Shown: positions 12,701 to 24,700 of the stretch, piece after piece
How positions within the stretch are numbered: the first letter of the stretch is position 1
Layout of the letters: the number at the start of each line of letters is the position of its first letter
Assembly (NCBI GenBank): GCA_949152475.1
Contig: OX424558.1
Span: 31,444,651 to 31,508,650 of the forward strand
Origin: Terebella lapidaria
Taxonomy: Eukaryota > Annelida > Polychaeta > Terebellida > Terebellidae
Direction: 5' to 3'
Length of the DNA stretch: 64,000 nucleotides
Position numbers and translations under genes: made by a program
The notes under the pieces: model-generated
Databases searched by the model: none
Seen by the model: the letters and a program-made list of their open reading frames with translations, nothing else
Told to the model about the DNA's origin: nothing

Positions 12701-15700
12701 GTTGTGCATTTGATTCCAGCTTCAGGGTCTTGGAGGGTTCCATCCCGAGGTCTCGTGCGGCCTGCAAGATAAATGGGTCTCATAAGTACACATTTTATGT
12801 GGGTTGAAACTGACGAATCATTCATTAACTGCTTTTTTGTTGCCTGACCTTGTTCAATTGTGCTTTGATTCCAGATTCTAACTTGTCCATCTGTTCCCTG
12901 AGGTCTGTTTGAGATAAACCAGTCATGAAAGTATGCTAATATTCTCTGATAAGAAGGTCTACGGATAAATAAATTCATATAGGAAATAGAAATAGTCACA
13001 GTACTAACTTTGAAGTTCATCATCAAAGTCTGGTTTGATAAGGTACTCATGATTCTCAATCTGTTCCATGTCGAGTGTCGCTTCCACCATTTCTTGGTAC
13101 TTAGCGAAATCCATCAAAAGTTCCTGGGAACACCAGTGAATAAAATATCTTCACATGGAAACATACCACTCAACCCACATATTTCAAATGGCATTGTATC
13201 CATCCGGTGAGCCAGTATATTTTTTTTTTTACTATATTGGATGTATTAGCAAGTGCAAAATCATTTGAATATCTTCACCAAACTTTTTGCAAATAACAAC
13301 ACAACTCAATTCCACATAATGAGAGCACTATGAGCCACAGACATACCTTGATGGGGTTGCTAAAGACACTGAGGAGCAGGGACGAGTGCGGTCCCTGGTG
13401 CGACTCAAGCGTCTCCAGCAGGGTCGGCATGCGGTGGATGGCCTGGTAGACACGGTAACAGTCCTGGAGCGTAGCCGACTTACGCTGGAACTTCTTAGCG
13501 AGGCGCTGGAAGTCCGGCACGCGACGTAGCTGGTCTTCCTGCAGGCTCTGGCGCATAGCCGTGTCATCCAGCATTGCCGACACGATGTCCAGGCGCTCCT
13601 CTGCAAGGAGAATGTCGCATTATAGACATAGCTCAACAACATTATTTACTGAATACCTACACTTACTTGTATTATACTAATACATACTTACAATATGCCA
13701 TATACCATTTTAATACATGTATCTACATACTCAAAATATTGCTTGTATTGAGAATATTTTTTGTTCAACACTAGATGCTATAGCTTTCCCAAAGGCTGTG
13801 TGTATTTAAGACTTAAGACTTAATTAAGACTGTGTGTGACACATCCATCAATATCGCGGGTTACAGAAATTATTGCATGAACTAGGACAAATCATACATA
13901 ATTTCCACTAGTACATGATTTCCCCCAAACACACCTATTTTGTTGATGTCCATGAGTGGCTGTTTGATCCACTGACTCAGCAGTCTCTGACCCGGTGCTG
14001 TACGACATCGGTTCAGCAATCCCAGCATGCTCTGGCAACGGTTACCCCCTACATTGAATAGCAACAAACCTTAGTAAAATTCCCAAATTTTAATTGTAAA
14101 TTTGCCGTTTATTGTTATTACTCACCTCTAAACTACTACATGCTCCTTTTCGATCCTTTGGATCGTTCTGGATAGAAATTCGCGTACTGAAAGCAAGGCA
14201 CGATCGTCTGCCTGCATGACTCGAGCGCTCCTTTTGCCGCCAAAACCGCCGCGCATATGCGCGCGCAGCTGCGCAGAAGCTTCACTTTTCTGTCCAAAAA
14301 ACGACAAAAGGAAGCCCCTAGCACACAACTGGCGGGGATGGATGGGAGGGCCTTTACTGTAGTAGTTTAGAGGTGAGTAATAACAATAAACGGCAAATTT
14401 ACAATTAAAATTTGGGAAGTTTATTTTATACATCACCAATCTAAACTACTACATGCTCCTTAGAATCAAAGGATAGGCGGTGGAGCAGTAGTGCTAGAGA
14501 GTCATGAAAACAGACGATAGTCTTGATTTCAAGCGAATCGCTAAAATGCTACATTTTCGATATATCTTTAGTAATATAATAAAGATACTCACCTAGCGGT
14601 GCGATCGCTTGCCTCCGACATGCACGAATTTCTTCTTCACCCATCGGTGGAAAACGGAACTCTACTTGAGACCGTAACATAAAGAACTCAAACACAAACA
14701 CAAAGTGTTGCTTATATACACGTGCACATTAAAACCAAGACTTTTCTGTCCAGCTGGTTCAAACAACAGCTTGCGCTACGACCAGCGGACCCAGTCTAAA
14801 TCTGGACGACTGGTCCTGAAGTTCGGCAGCATTGGACAGATAGAACCCGATGAATGTCGTAGAATTAGTCCACATTCCAGCCCTCACGATATATTCCAAC
14901 GGAATATTCGACCTGGCCGCCAAAGACATCGAGATGTGTCGGATTTGGTGGGACGATATTTTGTAAGTGACTCGATCGTCAGCACCTGACTCCGCATAGA
15001 CAGTCCTCACTACAACCTTCACCCATCGGGATAGTGTAGCTGTGGAGATATCCGTAGCCCTATTAGGCTGATAGGAAATAAATAATCGCTTGCGATCTTT
15101 CCTGATCGATCTGGTACGATCGATGTAGATTTTCAGCGCTCTTACCGGGCACAATAGAGCGTCCGGCTCATTCCGTCCTACGTAACCGCCCAGTGACGGA
15201 ATTACGATAGGGGAGAACGCTTTCCCGCCCTCAACTGCAGCACGTGTTTTAGGCATAAAATCACGTACTGGGTATAAGGAAACGGACCCATCCGCGCCAA
15301 ATGCGACTCGCGATACGTCGATCGCCGCGACATCTGAGCATCTTCGACCACTTGCTAGCATAACTAGCAGGAAGGTCTTAAGAGTTAACCTCTGCAAGGA
15401 AACTTCCTTGAGAGGCTCCCAAGGTGCTTTAGTAAGACAATATAGCACAAAAGCCATGTCCCAATCCGGTAGAGTAGGAACTCCGCGTGGCCTTTGCGTC
15501 CTAAAGGACGCCAAGGGATCAGCAAGGATACGATTATTAGTTAAATCGATCCCCCTAGCACGGAATACAGGGCCCAGCATGGACCTGTATCCCTCGATCG
15601 TAGTAGGCTTCAAATTAAGCCTATCAAAGAGATAGCAGAGAAAGTCTAGCACTGCATTCAGAGGGGCAGAGAGCGGATCAATGCGCCTTCCGTTACACCA

Positions 15701-18700
15701 ACGTACGAATACTCTCCATTTAGCCTCATACGTTTTAGAGGAGGATCTCCTATTCTTTCTCGCGAGATGTACGGACACCTGCTGAGAAAATCCTGCCTCC
15801 TGGAAGGATCGCTCGATAGCCTCCACACGTGTAATTTGAGCACGTGGACGGAATCGTGAAATATATCCCGCCCCGGTTGCTTCAGCAACCTGTCCTCGAT
15901 CGGGAGAACCCGTGGTACATCGATCAGGAGGGACAGTAGCAGGGGAAACCACGCCTGCATCGGCCAGCATGGCGCCACCAACAGAATCTCGCACTGAGAC
16001 CTGGCTACTTTGTGCAGCACTTCTGTTAGGAACCGAGTTGGCGGGTACGCATACCCGAACATCCCGTCCCACGACTGGGACATCGCGTCCACAGCCAGTG
16101 CCTCGCTCTCTGGCAGAGGTGAGAAGTAGACCGGGAGCTTGTGATTCCGAGAGGTTGCGAACAGGTCTATGTTCGGTGTCCCGAACGCCTGACAAACGCG
16201 CCGAAACACCCCCGGATGCAGACTCCACTCCGTGCCTATGATCTTGTCCGGTCTCGACAGAGCGTCCGCTAGGACATTCCTGTGACCCGGCAGGTGCCTC
16301 GCCCTGATAAACAGACGGTACTTGAAGGCAAACCTGATCAGACACTCGGCCTCCAAACAAAGCTGACTCGACCGAGTTCCACCTTGTTTGTTTATGTGCG
16401 CCACTACTGTGCTGTTGTCTGTGAAGACCAACCACTTCGTCCCTGGGGGACTCTGAGGCCCCCAGATCTCGAACGCACGTCTCACCGCTCGCAGCTCTAG
16501 GACATTGATGTGCAACGCCCTCTCGCTCGTGTTCCACACAGCAGAGAGTTCGTGCTCGTCCATATGAGCTCCCCAAGCCAATTCTGACGCATCGGTGAAG
16601 AAGGTCCGATCGGGCAGATACTCCGCCAGTGGCATCCCTCGGAAAAGATTCCGATGGTCCCGCCACCAATGCATTGCTTCCCGAGCACGATCGTCCACCG
16701 ATACGACTTGGTCTAGTCGATCGGTGAGGATCCGCCATTGCAACGCTAGACACCATTGAATGGGTCTGAGGAAGCACCTGCCGAACGGCACCTGTTTCTC
16801 CATCGACGCCAACAGACCGATGATGGACAGAAACTGTCGAGCTGTGATCGACGACTGCGTCAGCGCGACCTCCATCGCCGCAATCGCCTTGAGAACTCTC
16901 TTCCGCGGAGGAAGAGCTACTCCTCGCTCTAGATCGTAATCTACCCCGACATACTCGAACCTCTGTGTCGGGGACAGATGAGACTTCGCCCAATTGGGGA
17001 TCCAGCCGAGGCTGGTCGCCAACCTGAGGACGAACCCGGATTGCTCTATAGCCTGAGACGGGGAGTCGGCTATGATTAACCAATCGTCGATATAATGGTG
17101 GAATTGAATTCCAACCGATCGAAACCTGGCTGCCATCGTCCTTACGATACGGGTGAACACGTAAGGGGCGGTGGCTACTCCAAAAGGAAGTACCCTGAAC
17201 TGATACACCGAACCTTCGAAGGCGAACTTGAGGTATCGCCGATCGGCTGGGTGTATTGGCACATGTAAGTACGCGTCCTTGACGTCGATACTGACTGCCC
17301 ACTTCCCCTTGGACAGAGCTTTCTGGACGGAAAGCGCCGACTCCATCTTGAACCTGGGTATGATCAGGAATTTGTTGAGGTTTGACAGATCGAAAACGGG
17401 ACGCCACCCGCCTGTCTTTTTCGGCACTAGGAAGATGAGAGAATAGAATCCTCTCTCGTCCTTGACCACCTCGATCGCACGTTTCTCTAGCAACTGCTGC
17501 ACCTCGTGCTGCAGAAGCTGAAACTTTTCCCGATCGCCGGGCACAGGGAAGAACCACGCTTTGGGTCTGATCGGTGGTTTTCCAGCCTCCCATCTGAAGG
17601 TGAGACCGAACTTCACCCATGCCACGACTGAATTGTCTGACGACGCCAGATCGCTCCAGTTCTGGACGAACTGAGCCAGGCGTCCCCCGACTGGACCAGG
17701 TTGTGGAAGATCGAATTCCGACAGAACTGAACCTTCCACAGAGCCTACGCTTTCCCGCAACGAGTCACTTCTTACCAGAAGCTTTCCCTTTGCCCTTGAA
17801 GCGTCCACCCCCTTTGCCTCCGCGCTTGCCATCCCCCTGGGGAGGGGGAGGCTGCGCCCCACGAAAGGGCGGCTGCGTAGAAGCGGGTGCATGTGGTGCC
17901 TGAGGTTGGGCAGGCTTCTGACCCTTGGTCTTCTTGCCTGTCCCAGACCCCGCCGACTTCCCAAGCAGAGCCTTGGCCATAGCCTCATCCCGGAGATGTT
18001 CCCGCATGACGGAAATATCCGATCGAGAGAGGTTGGCGTAGGTATAGCCTGAGAAAAGCGGCCTCCCACGTAGCTCAGCGACGTCCGTAGCGGACACGTC
18101 AAGCAGACGGAGATCGGCATCACGCATGGTGAGATCCAATTGTGCGCCCAGGTGCGCACTGTCATGCTCAGCAGCATGGACCACTCCGGCCAAGACGCCG
18201 AGTGCTGCATGAATGTTGGCGCGACTCCCCTCCTCCAGATCCGCCTCGTCCACAAACTCCTGAACCAAAGTGGTCAGGTGATCTGTCAACGAGAGCTGCC
18301 CCATCAATTGATGAGACAGCGTCTGCCAGTGAGAAAGGCGAGCCTTTTTCACATAAGCTGACCAGACCGTACCCTGCTTCCGGGAAAGCAGGTGAAGGTT
18401 AGGGTCTTCGACCGGGACGGAAGTCTGATGTCCACCCTCGGACTCTACAGTCCGATAGGTGTCGATCGACTCAGGTCGAACACGGCTAGTCGGGAATGTC
18501 GACTCCGTACGAGCCACATCCTTCTTAGCCGTAACTCCCTTGTTGATCTTGTCGAAGGACTTGACCAACGCGGGAGCCACAGGGAGCCGGATCGGCCGAC
18601 GAACTGGCGCCGACGCGAACCTACCGGTTCCCCGTGAGGGCCCTGGAGCATCGATCGGCAAGTCCATTCGCCTTGCGACCGACTCCAAAGCCCACCGGAA

Positions 18701-21700
18701 GTTAGAACCCCCGGCCTGATCGGAAGTCTCATCCTCCGAGGAGGACGACTCCTGATCAGCTTCCACTCGACCCCCCCGATCGTTGGACCTCACAGGTCCG
18801 ATCGAAGACCTCGACGACCCCAAGGGTACATCAAAGGACGGGCGAGGGAATGCCTGCTCAGCGATCGCGCCCGTCCGGCGACTTACATCCGCGTACACAG
18901 GACTTGAGTGGCCCTGAGGAACGACCCCAGCACCACCCGCCCGATCGTGCCCTGATCGAGGACCAGGAGCACGACCGCCAAGTGAAGACTCCCGATCGCA
19001 CGAACGATCGAGAGCCTCACCCCCAAACAAAGGGAACTCTCCCCCCTCGAACCCGAGGACCCGAATGAGCCATCCAAGACGCTCCGCCGATCGAAGCCCG
19101 AAGCCTGATCGTCGCCCACCGAGAGGTCGGACGAAGCCTGAGCCACATCGAAAATCGATGTGGTCTCAGCACCACGGCGCTTAGAGGAAGCACGCTTCCT
19201 CTTCTTGGAAGGCCCCGGGGAAGAGACTACGGACCCCTCCACCTTGATCGGCCCCGACTGAGGGACGACGAAGGTGGAGTGCGGTTCCTTGGCTGCTTTC
19301 GCCTTGGCAAGAACTGAAACCTTCTTCTTAGAAGATTTCGACTTCTTGCCAGCAGGGGGAGCAAGCTCTCCCTGCGACGAAGGGGCAGCCGAAGAACCGG
19401 CCGGGACTCCCTGTCCAAGCAGGGAAGAGAGACCCGGCAGGAGGGGACCCTGAAGGGACGATAACGACTGTGCAAAGAAAGATTGCACAGCCGCGTTGAC
19501 CATGTCCTGTGTTAGCCCCAGGGGCTGGCTAACACCGGACGCAATCTGTGCCGTCACAGGCGGAGTCTCCACCTCCATGGGCGACTGGCGGACTTGCGGA
19601 GCCGAAGCTTCCGCAAGCCTCAAAGCATCCCGACGAGCCAACGAGGCTTCGGAATACTTTGCAGTCGCCTGCACGAAGGAAGAGGGACGCCAGAAACGAC
19701 ACAGATCACACCTCAAATCCTCGAGTCATGCAGGCAGACGATCGTGCCTTGCTTTCAGTACGCGAATTTCTATCCAGAACGATCCAAAGGATCGAAAAGG
19801 AGCATGTAGTAGTTTAGATTGGTGATGTATAAAATAAACAGTCAAGTTTTGACGGATACAACATTTGTTTCCTAGGCGCATGAAACCGACCTTCCGCAGC
19901 ACTAGGGAACAGATTCAAGGCTCGCACCGCGGCAGCATCGAGTTTCATGAACTGGGCCAGGTCAAAAGTGACTAGCTCGTACTGGTGGAAATTTGTCTCA
20001 TCTGAGAGAATCTGTAAACAATGAAACTAACGATTCAGTTGAGTACCATATTTCATTTTTTTCCTCCACAAATGAATGAACTTGTTACGAATTCTATTCC
20101 AAAACCCAAGATATACATTAAAATGTATGTATTTTCAAGGAATTTATGACCAGGATAACTTACCTCAAGATATTTTATTAGTGCAGAAATACCGGCCATC
20201 GCTGTAGTTTTCTCCATTTCAGCTGGAAATGATGGAATGATTCTGCCATGCAATATTCATCAAAAGATATTATTATTTCGAGACATGACTATTTGTGCTT
20301 CAAATCACAATTATTTATTATTCTAATTCATACGTAGAGCAGAGCTGTTGACTTCTTCTCCTTTCTTCGTCTTTATCAGCCGATTGAGATCCTGAGCAAC
20401 ATCCTTGCTTGAAAACTCTCCTGTTCAACAAAACAATACACTTGGGTAAAACACCATGTATGTTTTTTTGACGAAGCTCGTCATCAAATGAATATTTTAG
20501 GCATTGATTCTTCCAAGCTTATAGAGTTAATTCTTCAGTATATTCCAATGAATATAAAATTTTCCAGCAGGAAACCTGGTTCTAAGCTGTGTTTGTGTGT
20601 CCCTACCTCGCTTTCTTTCAGTAAGTAACACTCCGCTGCGCTCAATGACCTGCTGTAGTTTGGCGCCCTCTGGAGTTGAGCACTCCCCGCTCACAACCAG
20701 GCATTCCTTCGGTCCCAGCTGTATGATCAGAGCCTGGCAACAACAAAAAGATACATACTTTATGCAAATTTAGTATCTATCATCGTTTGTTCAATAATGT
20801 ATCCTAGATACAGTTAAACCTCTGATTAGTGAATGCCTTTGGAACCCAGCAAATATATTCACTATATGGATGAGTTCACTGATCGGAAGAAGTGCCATCA
20901 GGATACAAAATTCAAACCGGTAATCTCATATCACAGATTTATTGTCACCCGAGTCACGTACTCATGTGTTCAATATCAGACTACTTCCTTGATGCATGTA
21001 CTATATGGGTTCTTTTTGCTTTTTACACTTTCCAAGTTCTTGCTGAGACTCACCTCCAGGTTGGAGAACTGTTCATTGTCAGTGAATTCACAAACACTAA
21101 GCTTTCTCAATGTCGCATCCGCGAAACCCACTCCAACAACCTACAACAGTAGTAAACAGTTCTGATGTTCTGAAGTTTCTACCAGGGGTTCTGATTTTAA
21201 TGCAATGCAATATTTCTTGCTTGTAACAGCACTGGCTTCAAATATCTAAAGCACACCTCCATGCAAAGCTCAATACATCATACCAGTACCTATGCACTCG
21301 AACCCAGATACCGGTACTCACCTTATTCCCATCCTCGGACGACAACTTCACAGCGATGACTCCGGCAGAGGCGGACATGTCATTGTTTCCAAAAAGGATC
21401 TCCTCAAACTGGGTCAGGTTTCCTGGAGAAGCCTTTAACAGTACAAAGTGAAATGAGTTTTAACACTTCACAAATACTGAAACCATTTATGATCACCATA
21501 CTCAGTGCCAAAATTTAATTCAGAAGCTGGAATCTCACATTAAAAACTGATTTGCTTCCATCACAACAAACGACCACATCAACAGTAAAATACTACTGAG
21601 GTTCACCTTGAAGTTAAGTATCCAGTCATTTTTCCCGGCTTTAGACTTGGGTGTGTAGACTTCGACTCTATACTGCTTCACCAGTAACAGGTCTCGGACA

Positions 21701-24700
21701 GTCGACTCAAAGTTCATCCGGCTGAGAACCACAGACTCCAGCTTTTTGTTGCCTTGTGTGTAAAACAAGACTACATGTATTGTCAATGGCAATATATTTT
21801 GGTAATCAGACATGTGTGTATTCACCCCAACGAAATCAAATTTACAACTCGTTACAATAACATGAAATCCGATGGTGATATGCCACTACAGTTGTACTGA
21901 ACTAAAGGTAAAGCAGGTTGGTGCCTCTTTAGGATTGAATAATCAATCGTCGATCCAATTTTGAGACTTCTACTTGAGTTTACCAGAGCCGAGGTACTTG
22001 ATAACAGCCATGGTTTTGAAGACATCCTTAGCCGCCAGCAGGGCATCCTGTCCATGGACTGTGTAGTAATCCTGGAATCAGGAAAGTTTTTTACAGAATA
22101 TAATAAGCTTCCAGTATATCAAGTAAATACAGCATTCATCTTGTTGTGGTGAATGCACAAGAATCAAAGATGTCGGGTTGATACTCACCGTTCTGTCAAA
22201 AAACCTGACCGTAGTAGCCGGTTTCTGTTGGGGAAAATAAGTTTCGCGATTTAACCAAAGTGGACCTATTTGCGGCCATTTCAGTTAGCGGGTGGAGTAC
22301 CGAAACAAAAAAAGAAAACTTGCATTTCATGACTTAGTCCATAAATACTAGCGAATTTATTCAAACCGCTAAAACCGTTAAATGAATGGTTGCTAATAGT
22401 TTCTGGGTTTACAGTACATGTACTCCATAATGATCAATGGATGTCAAATATCAAGCTCATAAAGTCTACCTTGAACATGTTGAACTTACCTCAGGCAAAC
22501 CCTGATAGAATGCTATAAATCCCTGTTCTTGCGCATGATCTGGAATAAAAGATAATGATGCCTACAAGATGTCTTGCATTGTGGATGGCTATGCTATGCC
22601 CAATCTCCTCCCATGATTGTCCAATGTCCACAGACCAAAGTAGGGGACATTTACAGGACGGTGGAAGTTTCGTTCTAGCTGTGATCATGATCAATTTCTC
22701 CATTGGTTTAAGCAATACAGCATACACTAACAAGAGTTGGTTCGTGAAGTAGATAATTCCTCAGGCTCATTGGATTTAACTAGACGATTCCGGTCGCCTA
22801 CGACCGCTTGGGTGTATCCCCCGTAGCACTATCATTCCTCATGCCCCAAATATATTACTAATAAGTGTGAAAAACTAGAACAAGGGATAGAGAAGATTAC
22901 CAGAGAAATGTAAAATCTTAGGCCACAACTGCTTTTTTTTTCCCCACCAAAATTGCTAAATTAATCTTTCAAGGTTATTGAAGGGTGAATTCAAGATCAC
23001 CATTGAAACCACTGCATATGAATGTCCATTTCGACATGTTCGATAACAAAAACGAAATCACAGCCAGATCAAACTTTTCACCTAAAGTTATATTTCAACT
23101 CAGGATTTTTGACATACTTGGTTCCAAGTTGAAATTCAAAGTAAAAATTGACCAAAACTGCATTTCAAGATCACGAAATTGGAGCCAGATCGAACTTTTC
23201 ACCATAAGTTATATATCAACTCATAATATGTGACAAACTTGTTTCCAAGTTGAAATTCAAAGTAAAAGTTGACCAAAACTGCATTTCAAGATGACAAAAT
23301 TGGAGACAGATCGAACTTTTCGCCATAAGTTATATTTTAACTCATAATATATTCCAAACTTGGTTTCACAGTCAGGAACAGATACAAATTTGGTAATTGT
23401 TATGAATTACCAAAATATGAACTTTTGACATCATTTGGAAATAACACAAAACGGAAATGGCAAATATACATGACCATTTTGTGATATTTTAGCAATTACC
23501 TCTTTTGGTAACTTCAGTGTAACTTTCTTGTTCAGATGCCTGCTGTGAATTGCCTGCTGTGTACGGATTGCTACAAATCTATTGAGAGTACACCACATGG
23601 TTTAAGCTCTCTTTTGTCAAGTTTATAGCAATCCGTACACAGCAGGCAATTCACAGCAGGCATCTGAACAAGAAAGTTACACTGAAGTTACCAAAAGAGG
23701 TAATTGTTAAAATATCACAAAATGGTCATGTATATTTGCCATTTCCGTTTTGTGTAACTTCCAAACTATGTTAAAACTTCATATTTTGGTAATTCATAAC
23801 AATTACCAAATTTGTATCTGTTCCTGACTGTTTCAAGCTCAAATTCAAAGTAAAAGCTTACCAAAACTGCATTTCAAGATGATGAAATTCGAGCCAGATC
23901 AATGTTTTAGTAAAAATAATGTTAACTTATCCAGTTACACCCAGATATCTCTACTGGACAAAACCTTTACCTTGTTGAGCACAATAATAAATGTTTCTTG
24001 TCTTAACTATTATTATTGAGGTCAATGATAGATTCAACTAGCAAAAATAATGTTAACTTATTTGGTTACAGCCATAAAATCTCTACTGGACAGAACCTTG
24101 ACCTTGTTGAGCCCAATAATAAATATGTCTTGTCTTAACTATTTTTATTGTGGTCAATAATAGACTTAACTAGTAATAATAACGTTAACTTATTCGGTTA
24201 CACCCATGAAATCTGTACTGGACAAAACCTTCACCTTGTTGAGCTCAATAATAAATGTTTCTCATCTTAACTATTTTAATTGTGGTCAATAATAGACTTA
24301 ACTAGTAAAATTCAGGTTAACTCATTCGATAATATCGATCTGTTTTCACTAAAAACATCAGTCCTCTATTCTGAACAAGAATCCAGTGCTATTTGTTTTC
24401 ATAGTACAGGGTACTGGATTGATCACAGATGTTCAGGTAGGTATTTTAACGGTCGTAATAAGTTAGTTCGTTAACTAATTAATATTTATTCGATCATTCT
24501 GAAAAACGATAGGTTTCGTGTGAGGGTCTTTCTCCTCGAGTCTGTGCGATTTCATCATCATTCATTGAAAACTCTCACTCGAAGAGCGTTCACAAGCCAT
24601 GTGTGTTAAACAGGCTAATTTGAGCACAAAATGTGTCACCAATCGGCCAATTTGGTTGCTATGGCAACCAAAATCGATTGGTGTCGAGATCTTACCATAA

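Larger units (their letters stand above)
14080..19839 (-). mobile_element. DIRS-type tyrosine-recombinase retroelement, whole-looking
   Basis: A DIRS retroelement of about 5.76 kb, in the same sense as MSH2, within the intron between exons 19891-20011 and 13935-14048. Diagnostic parts are inverted terminal repeats (98 bp, identical between ends), an internal complementary region matching the joined ends, a gag-like region, a reverse transcriptase/RNase H with the following methyltransferase-like domain, and a tyrosine recombinase. It is clearly richer in G+C than its surroundings. No target duplication is seen, as is usual for the family. The main frames are long and open and the terminal repeats are identical, so it looks whole or nearly so and is probably young. 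Confidence 0.93.

Noticed and set aside
15912-18719. Plus-strand open frames within the DIRS element
   Set aside because: They lie opposite the recognisable reverse transcriptase and gag-like frames and show no domain; they reflect the high G+C content.
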